Below, piece after piece: positions 1 to 5,615 of a DNA stretch of 8,324 bases. The stretch is from DATNNN01 sp035601815 (GTDB taxonomy: Bacteria; Pseudomonadota; Alphaproteobacteria; Rhizobiales; Xanthobacteraceae). The translations under genes and the position numbers were made by a program. Numbering within the stretch: position 1 is the first letter of the stretch; each line of letters starts with the position of its first letter. The stretch covers positions 1 to 8,324 of the forward strand of contig DATNNN010000283.1 in the NCBI GenBank assembly GCA_035601815.1, read 5' to 3'. Below the pieces are notes generated by a model, which was not told where the DNA came from, ran no database searches, and saw only the letters and a program-made list of their open reading frames with translations.

Positions 1-7
1 CCGATTG

Positions 8-274
8 TTATGGACGCGTCGGCGCGACGGGGTTGGGGATCGCCGCCGGCGGCCTCGGCTGGGTGATCGGCGGATTGAGCGTCGAACTCGTGCCCGGCGC
101 GGCCATCGGGACCGAGGTCACGCCGTAGTCGGCGCGGCTGAAGAACATCACCGCGGCCACGGCGGCGACGATCAGGATGAACGCGAGCAGCCACCCGGTG
201 CCGGCATTCGGGACGCGGGTGTCATAATAATCGTAGTCGTGCCGGTGAAGGTTGTAGGGATCGGTGCGGGCCAT
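8..274 (-). CDS. Small single-pass membrane protein, uncharacterised
   Basis: An 88-residue protein of unknown function. The start is the ATG at 274-272, preceded by a GGGAGG ribosome binding site; the frame stays open further upstream, but that extension would run through gatB on the opposite strand. The first 25 residues are hydrophilic and rich in His, Asp, Tyr and Arg (LHRHDYDYYDTR). One hydrophobic helix follows at about residues 26-46 (WLLAFILIVAAVAAVMFF). The tail of about 40 residues is rich in Pro, Thr and Ala (NPPITQPRPPAAIP), like a disordered periplasmic segment. Topology is probably N-in, C-out, but this is inferred. The gene is complete and divergent from gatB, 76 bases away, with no shared function evident. 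I do not recognise a named family. Confidence 0.72.
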   Translation of the reverse strand: MARTDPYNLHRHDYDYYDTRVPNAGTGWLLAFILIVAAVAAVMFFSRADYGVTSVPMAAPGTSSTLNPPITQPRPPAAIPNPVAPTRP

Positions 275-350
275 AGGGGCCTCCCTGGTTTCGCTGTCCT
301 GACAACGCTTTCCGGCCACGATGGTTCCTGCTAGGAGGCTCCGCAAGCCC
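275..350. promoter_or_regulatory. Divergent intergenic region between the small membrane protein gene and gatB
   Basis: These 76 bases must hold the minus-strand promoter of the small gene and probably that of gatB. The minus-strand ribosome binding site GGGAGG lies just above 274. The plus-strand site AGGAGG is at 333-338, 12 bases before the gatB ATG at 351. No convincing pair of -35 and -10 hexamers was found on either strand. Confidence 0.4.
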
Positions 351-1844
351 ATGAACGCGCAACGAAAAAAATCGAAGTGGATGAAGGGCGCCACCGGCGA
401 CTGGGAAGTCGTGGTCGGCATGGAGGTGCACGCCCAGGTCGCCTCGCAGTCCAAGCTCTTCTCCGGCGCGTCGACGGAATTCGGCGGCGCGCCCAACAGC
501 CAGGTCTCGCTCGTCGACGCGGCGATGCCGGGCATGCTGCCGGTGCTGAACGAATATTGCGTCGCCCAGGCGGTGCGCACCGGGCTGGGCTTGAAGGCCA
601 AGATCAACTTGAAATCAGTGTTCGACCGCAAGAACTATTTCTATCCCGACCTGCCGCAGGGATATCAGATCAGCCAGTACAAGTCGCCGATCGTGGGCGA
701 GGGCACGGTCGCGGTGGACATGCCGGACGGCGAGACGATCGAGGTCGGCATCGAGCGGCTGCATCTGGAGCAGGACGCGGGAAAATCACTGCACGACCAG
801 CATCCGACCATGAGCCTCGTCGATTTGAACCGCTCCGGCGTCGGGCTGATGGAGATCGTGTCGAAGCCGGACCTGCGCTCGGCCGACGAGGCGCGCGCGT
901 ACCTGACGAAGCTCCGCACCATCCTGCGCTATCTCGGTACCTGCGATGGCGACATGGAGAAAGGCTCGCTGCGCGCCGACGTGAACGTCTCGGTGCGGAA
1001 GCCCGGCAGCCCACTCGGTACCCGCTGCGAGATCAAGAACGTGAACTCGATCCGCTTCGTCGGCCAGGCGATCGAGTACGAGGCGCGCCGCCAAATCGAC
1101 ATCCTCGAGGACGGCGGCAAGATCGAGCAGGAGACGCGCCTGTTCGACGCCAACAAGGGCGAGACACGCTCCATGCGCAACAAAGAGGAGGCGCACGACT
1201 ACCGTTATTTCCCCGATCCCGATCTGTTGCCGCTCGAGCTTGACGAAAAATACGTTGCGAAGCTCGCGGCCGATCTGCCGGAGCTGCCGGACGCGAAAAA
1301 GGCTCGCTTCATGAAGGAGTTCGGGCTGAGTAGCTATAACGCGGGCGTTCTGGTGGCGGACAGAGAAACCGCCGAATATTTTGAAGAAGTCACCAGAAAC
1401 TCTGAACCAAAGGCGGCCGCGAATTTTGTTATTAACGAATTATTTGGTCGCCTAAACAAGGCAGACATCCCCATCGTGCTTAGCCCGATCACTCCAAGCG
1501 CAAGCATTGCCATCATCAATTTGGTAGCTAACGATGTGATTTCTGGAAAGATTGCTAAGGAACTGACCGACATAGTTTGGCAAGAAGGCCTTGATCCAAA
1601 AAAGAGAGCTTCGGTCGATCCGCACGTGATCGTGGAGAAGCTCGGACTGAAGCAGGTCACCGACGCGGGCGCGATCGAGAAGGCCGTCGACGCGGTGATC
1701 GCCGCCAATCCGGACAAGGTGGAGGCGGTGAAGGCCAAGCCCACGCTGCTCGGCTGGTTCGTCGGACAGGTGATGAAGGAAACCGGCGGCAAGGCCAACC
1801 CGCAGGCGGTGAACGAGCTCCTGAAGAAGAAGCTCGGAATCTGA
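351..1844 (+). CDS. gatB: Aspartyl/glutamyl-tRNA(Asn/Gln) amidotransferase subunit B
   Basis: GatB is the kinase and tRNA-binding subunit of GatCAB. This cytosolic complex turns misacylated Glu-tRNA(Gln) or Asp-tRNA(Asn) into the correct amidated form using ATP and ammonia from GatA. The product is 497 residues, normal for the family. The N-terminus has GATGDWEVVVGMEVHAQV at about residues 13-30. The family signature region is VDLNRSGVGLMEIVSKPDLR at about 157-176; the usual Pro of the NRxGxPLMEI motif is Gly here. The catalytic cradle continues through RADVNVSVR and EIKNVNS (about 208-233) to HDYRYFPDPDL (about 282-292). The GatB/YqeY helical tail ends with GWFVGQVMKETGGKANPQAVN. The start at 351 was chosen over the in-frame ATG at 321 because AGGAGG (333-338) lies between them. 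No gatC or gatA is in the window. Residues of about 327-421 are encoded by a low-GC segment described separately. Confidence 0.97.
   Translation: MNAQRKKSKWMKGATGDWEVVVGMEVHAQVASQSKLFSGASTEFGGAPNSQVSLVDAAMPGMLPVLNEYCVAQAVRTGLGLKAKINLKSVFDRKNYFYPDLPQGYQISQYKSPIVGEGTVAVDMPDGETIEVGIERLHLEQDAGKSLHDQHPTMSLVDLNRSGVGLMEIVSKPDLRSADEARAYLTKLRTILRYLGTCDGDMEKGSLRADVNVSVRKPGSPLGTRCEIKNVNSIRFVGQAIEYEARRQIDILEDGGKIEQETRLFDANKGETRSMRNKEEAHDYRYFPDPDLLPLELDEKYVAKLAADLPELPDAKKARFMKEFGLSSYNAGVLVADRETAEYFEEVTRNSEPKAAANFVINELFGRLNKADIPIVLSPITPSASIAIINLVANDVISGKIAKELTDIVWQEGLDPKKRASVDPHVIVEKLGLKQVTDAGAIEKAVDAVIAANPDKVEAVKAKPTLLGWFVGQVMKETGGKANPQAVNELLKKKLGI
1329..1611 (+). other. Low-GC mosaic segment inside gatB
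   Basis: Hand counting gives about 45% GC over 1381-1620 (109 of 240 bases), against about 65% in the next 60 bases. Codons rare elsewhere in the window cluster here: AGA for Arg three times, TTA, CTA, GTA, ATA and TCT. Flanking gatB uses CGC, CTG/CTC and ATC. The frame remains open and the protein still reads as GatB (for example VINELFGRLNK and ISGKIAKEL). The edges are approximate. The likely cause is homologous replacement by DNA from a lower-GC donor; an assembly chimera is the alternative. Confidence 0.75.
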
Positions 1845-1871
1845 CCAGGCGGCAGGGCCTGAGGGATCGTC

Positions 1872-2501
1872 ATGGCCAAGCGCTTCACGCTCCATGGCAC
1901 ACCGGATTCAGCGCCGAGCTACAAGGCGGCGCTCATGCTCGCGCTCAGTCACGAGCCGTACAGCTACGTTTTCATCGACTTCGCCAAGCGCGAGAACCGC
2001 ACGCCGGAGTATCTGGCGAAAAGCCGCTACGGCGAGGTGCCGTGTCTCGTCGACGGCGAGCTCGCCATCTGCCAGTCGGCCGCGATCGTGCTCTATCTCG
2101 CCGAAACGCTCGGAAAGTTCGACGGCAAGACGGTCGAGGAGAAGACGCGCATCCGCGAATGGATGTTCTGGGATTATGACCGGCTGATGCCGAACCTCTA
2201 CCGGGCGATGGCGATCAAGGACGGGTTCTGGTCGCCGCACCAAGCACTCGTCGACGAATACAAGCTCGAGGGCGACATGGCCCTGAAGCGACTTGAGCGC
2301 TGGCTTGGCAAGAACGACTGGCTGGTGGGCGGCAGGCCCACCGCGGCCGACATCGAGATCTATGGCATCGTCCACTTCGCGCCGCGGGCGGGCTTCGATC
2401 TCGCGCAGTCGCCCAAGGTCGCGGCCTGGACGAAACGCATCGAGGCGCTTCCCGGCTTCGCCACGGCGGAGGCGCTGCTGCCAGCGGAGTCGCGGCCCTG
2501 A
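1872..2501 (+). CDS. Glutathione S-transferase family protein
   Basis: A 209-residue cytosolic protein with the GST layout. A thioredoxin-fold N-terminal domain covers about residues 4-82 and an all-helical C-terminal domain about 88-205. Visible landmarks are the N-terminal strand and catalytic loop FTLHGTPDSAPSYKA, with serines 13 and 16 as possible glutathione-activating residues. The cis-Pro turn GEVPCLVDGE (Pro57) follows, then ICQSAAIVLYLAE, where Gln68-Ser69 replaces the usual Glu-Ser that binds the glutamyl part of glutathione. The C-terminal part has the N-capping box and hydrophobic core DWLVGGRPTAADIEIYG (about 149-165). The start has GAGGG six bases upstream. It begins 27 bases after gatB and is probably cotranscribed, although the functions look unrelated. 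The substrate cannot be predicted; it could be conjugation, peroxide reduction or thiol transfer. Confidence 0.9.
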   Translation: MAKRFTLHGTPDSAPSYKAALMLALSHEPYSYVFIDFAKRENRTPEYLAKSRYGEVPCLVDGELAICQSAAIVLYLAETLGKFDGKTVEEKTRIREWMFWDYDRLMPNLYRAMAIKDGFWSPHQALVDEYKLEGDMALKRLERWLGKNDWLVGGRPTAADIEIYGIVHFAPRAGFDLAQSPKVAAWTKRIEALPGFATAEALLPAESRP

Positions 2502-2505
2502 AAGC

Positions 2506-3207
2506 TCAGCCCTTGGCGGATTGCAGCGCCGCTGCCGCCTTCTCCACCTGGGCGCGGCGCTCGGCCTGGCGCGCAGCTGCGAGCTCGGTGACGCGCGCCA
2601 CCAGCGACGGGTCGGCGCTGCGCGGATGGCCGCCCGGGTAGGGTGGCTGTGGGTCGTACTCCATCCCAAGTTGGATCGCGCGGGCGACAGCCTCACCGCA
2701 AATTTCGACCACCACGCGCAGCGCGAAATCGATGCCGGCGGTGACGCCGCCGGCGGTGATCACGTTGCCGTCGATGACCACGCGCTCAGGCGTTGGGATG
2801 GCGCCGAACGACTTGAGGAAATCCATGGCGGTCCAGTGGGTGGCGGCGTGCTTGCCGCGCAGGAGCCCGGCGGCGCCGAGCACAAGCGCGCCGGTGCATA
2901 CCGAGGTGACGTAGCGGGCACCCTTGGCCTGGGCGCGAAGAAACTCGAGCGTCTCGCCGTCGGTGAGCAATGCGTTCATGCCGCTGCCGCCGGGGACGCA
3001 AATGAGATCGAGTTGCGGGCACTCGGCGTAGGTCGTGGACGGGGTGAGGATCAGGCCGCCGGAGCCGGCCACCGGCGCGCGCGTCTTCCACACGAGCTGC
3101 AGCTCGACGGCCGGCATCTGCGCGAACACTTCGTAGGGGCCGGTGAGGTCGAGCTGCGTGATGTGCGGAAAGACAAGAAAGCCGATGCGAAACGGTGAGG
3201 TCGCCAT
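2506..3207 (-). CDS. DJ-1/PfpI family protein, isonitrile hydratase-like
   Basis: A 233-residue cytosolic protein of the DJ-1/ThiJ/PfpI superfamily. The N-terminus IGFLVFPHITQLDLTGPYEV carries Asp20. The nucleophile elbow is SVCTGALVLGAAGLLRGKHA with Cys104-Thr105, followed by THW at about 124. A glycine turn VPGGSGMNAL lies at about 71-80, and GGVTAGIDFALRVV at about 153-166. This resembles Pseudomonas InhA (isonitrile hydratase, isonitrile to N-substituted formamide), where Asp17 and Cys101 are essential; both residues fit here with the same three-residue offset. The tail YDPQPPYPGGHPRSADP is also typical of that branch. The start at 3207 matches where the family fold begins; the frame is open further upstream but nothing homologous is there. 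No strong ribosome binding site is visible. It converges on the GST gene with only four bases between stops. The in vivo substrate is unproven. Confidence 0.88.
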   Translation of the reverse strand: MATSPFRIGFLVFPHITQLDLTGPYEVFAQMPAVELQLVWKTRAPVAGSGGLILTPSTTYAECPQLDLICVPGGSGMNALLTDGETLEFLRAQAKGARYVTSVCTGALVLGAAGLLRGKHAATHWTAMDFLKSFGAIPTPERVVIDGNVITAGGVTAGIDFALRVVVEICGEAVARAIQLGMEYDPQPPYPGGHPRSADPSLVARVTELAAARQAERRAQVEKAAAALQSAKG

Positions 3208-3241
3208 AGCTGCGAAGTCGCTTGCCGGGGAAAGTCGCCCG

Positions 3242-3250
3242 ACTATACCA
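3242..3250 (-). promoter_or_regulatory. Putative extended -10 promoter for the DJ-1/PfpI gene
   Basis: Read on the minus strand, TGGTATAGT combines the TGn extension with a -10 hexamer one base from TATAAT. It would start transcription near 3235, giving a leader of about 28 bases. No good -35 hexamer sits 16-18 bases upstream, which is common for extended -10 promoters. Confidence 0.4.
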
Positions 3251-3349
3251 CGCGCCGGAGGGGTCGGGCGCACCAACCGCGCATTCGCGACATTGACAAC
3301 AAACGGAAAAGCCGGCGGCGGATTGGCTGTGAAGCGTCCGTCGCCGACC

Positions 3350-3373
3350 CTCGCGCATGAGGCTGCGCGCGAG
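3350..3373 (-). terminator. Hairpin downstream of the DUF4394 gene, possible weak terminator
   Basis: CTCGCGC (3350-3356) pairs with GCGCGAG (3367-3373) across a 10-base loop, just after the stop codon of the minus-strand gene ending at 3378. On that strand a run of four T lies before the hairpin rather than after it, so this is not a classical intrinsic terminator. Confidence 0.25.
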
Positions 3374-3377
3374 AAAA

Positions 3378-4172
3378 TCACATGGCGGCTGGGTTCCACC
3401 AGGCGATATCGGTGATGGCGCCGTTGACGCCGGAGAGCTTGCCCACGGCCTTGGCCATGCCGCTCGCGAGGTCGACGGTATACAGAGTGCCGCCGTTCAC
3501 CAGCCAGGCGGTGTTCTTGCCTTCGCCGTCAGCGACGATGTTGAAGGCCACCGGTCCCGACACCTTGAAGCCGAGCTTGCCGACAGCGGTGAGCACCCCG
3601 TCGTTGGGCGGCGCCTGCTTGAACAGGGCGCCGATGGTGCCGTCGATGTCGTAGAGCGCCGCTTCCTTGGCGCCTTTCACGGCGTTCGTATAGGCGCCGG
3701 CCACGATGTTGGGCTTCTCGCCCTTGTGCATGTCGGTTTCGGCGAACTTGAGCGCGCCGTCGACGATGGCCTTGCCGTCGTCCACGTTGACGCGCAGGTT
3801 CGTCCCGTCGCTGCCGAGGATGCGCAGGCGATCGACGACCGGGTTGAAGTCCACGGTCACGACGATGCCGGCGGCGGGCTTGGTGGAAAGCTCGGCCTTT
3901 TGGGTGACGGCGCCGGTCTTGGGATCGATGGTGACGATCCAGCCGTTGTCGGTGACGCCGTAGAGCATGTTGTCGGCCGGCCGGACGTCGATGCCGACGA
4001 GCTTGGCGCCCTTGATCTTGACGCTGCCGGTGGCTTTCCAGTCCTTCGGGCTGATGAGCGTGAGGGTGTCGCCGTTGCTCAGCGCGACGAGCGACTGAGC
4101 CATGGCATTGGTCGCCACCAGCGTGCCGGCGAGCGCCAGCGCAGCGAGCAGCGGGGTGCGGATGCGTTGCAT
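3378..4172 (-). CDS. Exported DUF4394 domain protein
   Basis: A 264-residue protein with a clear Sec signal peptide: MQRIRTPLLAALALAGTLVA, then TNAMA with probable cleavage after Ala25. The mature part is made of short beta-rich repeats typical of DUF4394 (PF14339). These include LVALSNGDTLTLI, the hallmark GIDVRPADNMLYGVTDNG (about 60-77), and VDFNPVVDRLRILGSDGTNL (about 107-126) followed by RVNVDDG. Such repeats suggest a periplasmic beta-propeller-like fold, but the biochemical role of the family is unknown to me. The start at 4172 has GGGAGG six bases upstream and directly precedes the signal peptide. It is divergent from the ECF sigma gene across 190 bases. This context and its export make it a likely target of the envelope-responsive sigma system next door. 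Confidence 0.88.
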   Translation of the reverse strand: MQRIRTPLLAALALAGTLVATNAMAQSLVALSNGDTLTLISPKDWKATGSVKIKGAKLVGIDVRPADNMLYGVTDNGWIVTIDPKTGAVTQKAELSTKPAAGIVVTVDFNPVVDRLRILGSDGTNLRVNVDDGKAIVDGALKFAETDMHKGEKPNIVAGAYTNAVKGAKEAALYDIDGTIGALFKQAPPNDGVLTAVGKLGFKVSGPVAFNIVADGEGKNTAWLVNGGTLYTVDLASGMAKAVGKLSGVNGAITDIAWWNPAAM

Positions 4173-4238
4173 GCAAACCTCCCTGGGGTTCGAGAGGGCG
4201 GGAAAAGAGCCCTCGTGCGAACTACCCGCGGGCAGCGC

Positions 4239-4283
4239 CGCCGGATGCAGCCAAGCGAAAAGAATTTGCGCGCGCATCCGGCG
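4239..4283. promoter_or_regulatory. Inverted repeat CGCCGGATGC / GCATCCGGCG, probable divergent ECF promoter elements
   Basis: The 190-base gap between the DUF4394 and sigma genes contains a perfect 10-bp inverted repeat (4239-4248 and 4274-4283) around a 25-base A-rich centre. Each arm reads GCATCCGGCG outward, towards one of the two genes. On the plus strand GCATCC is followed after 17 bases by GTTC (4297-4300), about 60 bases before the sigma ATG. On the minus strand GTTC (4222-4219) follows after 20 bases, about 45 bases before the DUF4394 ATG. As I recall it, the Mycobacterium SigK -35 element is similar (CCATCC). I infer two divergent promoters read by the local sigma factor; a dimeric repressor operator is the alternative. 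Confidence 0.5.
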
Positions 4284-4362
4284 CCGTTTCTGCGGTGTTC
4301 TAGGAACAGGGAACTGGCGGGAGGCGGCGAGGCCGGGTTACACAGGGTTTCGGGAACGACCC

Positions 4363-4902
4363 ATGAGCAACGACCCGCACGCCGATCTCCTTGCCGCCTG
4401 CGGCCGCGGCGATCGCGGCGCGCTGGCGGCGATCTACCAGCGCGAGGCGCCGGCCATGCTCGGCGTGGCGCTGCGCATCGTACGCCGGCGCGAGCTCGCG
4501 GAGGAAATCGTGCACGACGCCTTCGTCCAGATTTGGCGTCATGCCGCCCGCTACGATCCGGCGCTCGGCGCGGGCCGCGGCTGGGTGTTCGCCATCGTGC
4601 GCAACCGGGCGCTCAACGCGCTGCGCGACACCAACCGCGAGCAGCCGCAGGAGGAGGAGAAGATCACGGCGGCGGTGGAGGCGCAGGGTGCCGCCGGCGA
4701 GGCGTTCGACCGGCTTGCCGTGAGCGAGGCGCTGAAGCGGTGCCTCGAAGGACTGGATCCACGCCGCCGACTCGGCGTGCTGCTCGCCTACGTGGAAGGG
4801 CTCACCCACGGCGAGATCGCCGCGCGCCTCGGCGTGCCGCTCGGCACCGCAAAGGCCTGGATTCGGCGCAGCCTTATCGATCTGCGGGAGTGTTTGGCAT
4901 GA
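4363..4902 (+). CDS. ECF RNA polymerase sigma factor, SigK-like
   Basis: A 179-residue extracytoplasmic-function sigma factor that would direct RNA polymerase to a small set of stress promoters. Region 2 spans about residues 17-88, with the core-binding and -10 recognition helices AEEIVHDAFVQIWRHAARYD and WVFAIVRNRALNALRD. Region 4 spans about 122-177: ALKRCLEGLDPRRRLGVLLA, then YVEGLTHGEIAARLGVPLGT and AKAWIRRSLIDLREC, a helix-turn-helix for -35 binding. No region 1 or 3 is present, as expected for ECF factors. The family usually has GTVK in the recognition helix; GTAK is found here. The start at 4363 gives the expected family length; longer in-frame starts would overlap the divergent gene. 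The ribosome binding site is weak. Its TGA overlaps the ATG of the anti-sigma gene, so the two are translationally coupled. Confidence 0.95.
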   Translation: MSNDPHADLLAACGRGDRGALAAIYQREAPAMLGVALRIVRRRELAEEIVHDAFVQIWRHAARYDPALGAGRGWVFAIVRNRALNALRDTNREQPQEEEKITAAVEAQGAAGEAFDRLAVSEALKRCLEGLDPRRRLGVLLAYVEGLTHGEIAARLGVPLGTAKAWIRRSLIDLRECLA

Positions 4903-5600
4903 CCGACGCAGAGCGGCCGGACGACGTGCTCGCCGGCGAATACGTGCTCGGCCTGCTGGAAGGCGAAGAGCGCGCCACCTTCGAGCACCGCCTCGCGCGC
5001 GACCGCAAGCTGCAGGTGCTGGTGGCGGAGTGGCGGATGCGTTTCGCCCCGCTCGACGCTACCGCGACGCCGATCGCGCCGCCGGCCGGATTGTGGAACA
5101 GGATCGAAACAAGCGTCGGCCGCGGCGCAGTCGGGGACTCGAAGTCGGGGATGGTCGAGCGCATCTGGTCGGACCTCGGGTTCTGGCGCGGCGCGAGCTT
5201 CGCCGGCGCTCTTGCCACCGTGCTCCTCGCCGTCGCGCTTGCCTTCTTCGCCGACCGCTCGACGCAGCCGATGCTGGTCGCCGTGTTGCAGGCGGCGGAC
5301 GCGTCGCCGAGCGCCATCGTCGAGGTGGCCCGCGACGGCCGCATCTCGGTCGTGCCGCTCAAGGAATTCGAGGTGCCGGCAGGAAGGGCGCTGCAGGTGT
5401 GGACCTTATGGGATCAAGCGCGCGGCCCGGTTTCCGTCGGCCTCATCGACCGGTCGCGGCGGGCCGACTTCCAGCGCGCGGATCTTCCGGCGCGCGACAA
5501 GCAACTCTACGAGATCACGCTCGAGCCCGCCGGTGGCTCGCCCACCGGACGACCGACCGGGCCCGTGCTAGGGAAGGGCTACGCGATGCTTACGCGCTGA
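4899..5600 (+). CDS. RskA-like membrane anti-sigma factor
   Basis: A 233-residue inner-membrane protein that should bind and silence the sigma factor encoded just upstream. The cytosolic N-terminal helical domain (about residues 1-70) contains LAGEYVLGLLEGEERATFEH and LVAEWRMRFAPLD, the pattern of SigK-type anti-sigma domains. One membrane helix is at about 99-118 (ASFAGALATVLLAVALAFFA). The extracytoplasmic domain (about 119-233) resembles the RskA C-terminal domain (PF10099): GRALQVWTLWD, LYEITLEPAGGSPTGRPTGP and GKGYA. The protein has no cysteine, so it is not a zinc-binding (HxxxCxxC) anti-sigma factor. ATGA overlap with the sigma gene supports stoichiometric production. Release by regulated proteolysis after envelope stress is known for the family and inferred here. 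Confidence 0.92.
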   Translation: MTDAERPDDVLAGEYVLGLLEGEERATFEHRLARDRKLQVLVAEWRMRFAPLDATATPIAPPAGLWNRIETSVGRGAVGDSKSGMVERIWSDLGFWRGASFAGALATVLLAVALAFFADRSTQPMLVAVLQAADASPSAIVEVARDGRISVVPLKEFEVPAGRALQVWTLWDQARGPVSVGLIDRSRRADFQRADLPARDKQLYEITLEPAGGSPTGRPTGPVLGKGYAMLTR

Positions 5601-5615
5601 AACATCCGGCAGGCC

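Noticed and set aside
321..350. Upstream in-frame start for gatB at 321
   Set aside because: The AGGAGG site at 333-338 lies inside this extension and serves the ATG at 351, which begins in a GatB-like way.
275..631. Extension of the small membrane protein on the minus strand up to 631
   Set aside because: It would overlap gatB on the opposite strand, and the ATG at 274 has a proper ribosome binding site.
3293..3298. Exact TTGACA -35 hexamer on the plus strand
   Set aside because: No plus-strand gene follows within 1 kb and no -10 is suitably placed; the flanking genes are on the minus strand.
4303..4339. GGAAC and GTT elements like an EcfG general-stress promoter
   Set aside because: GGAAC occurs at 4303 and 4310, but the distance to the GTT at 4337 is 29 or 22 bases, not the 16-17 required.
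3357..5600. Very long open frame of more than 700 codons across the DUF4394, sigma and anti-sigma region
   Set aside because: It is antisense to the DUF4394 gene and out of frame with the sigma gene; only its end (from 4899) is a real protein. High GC makes such empty frames common.
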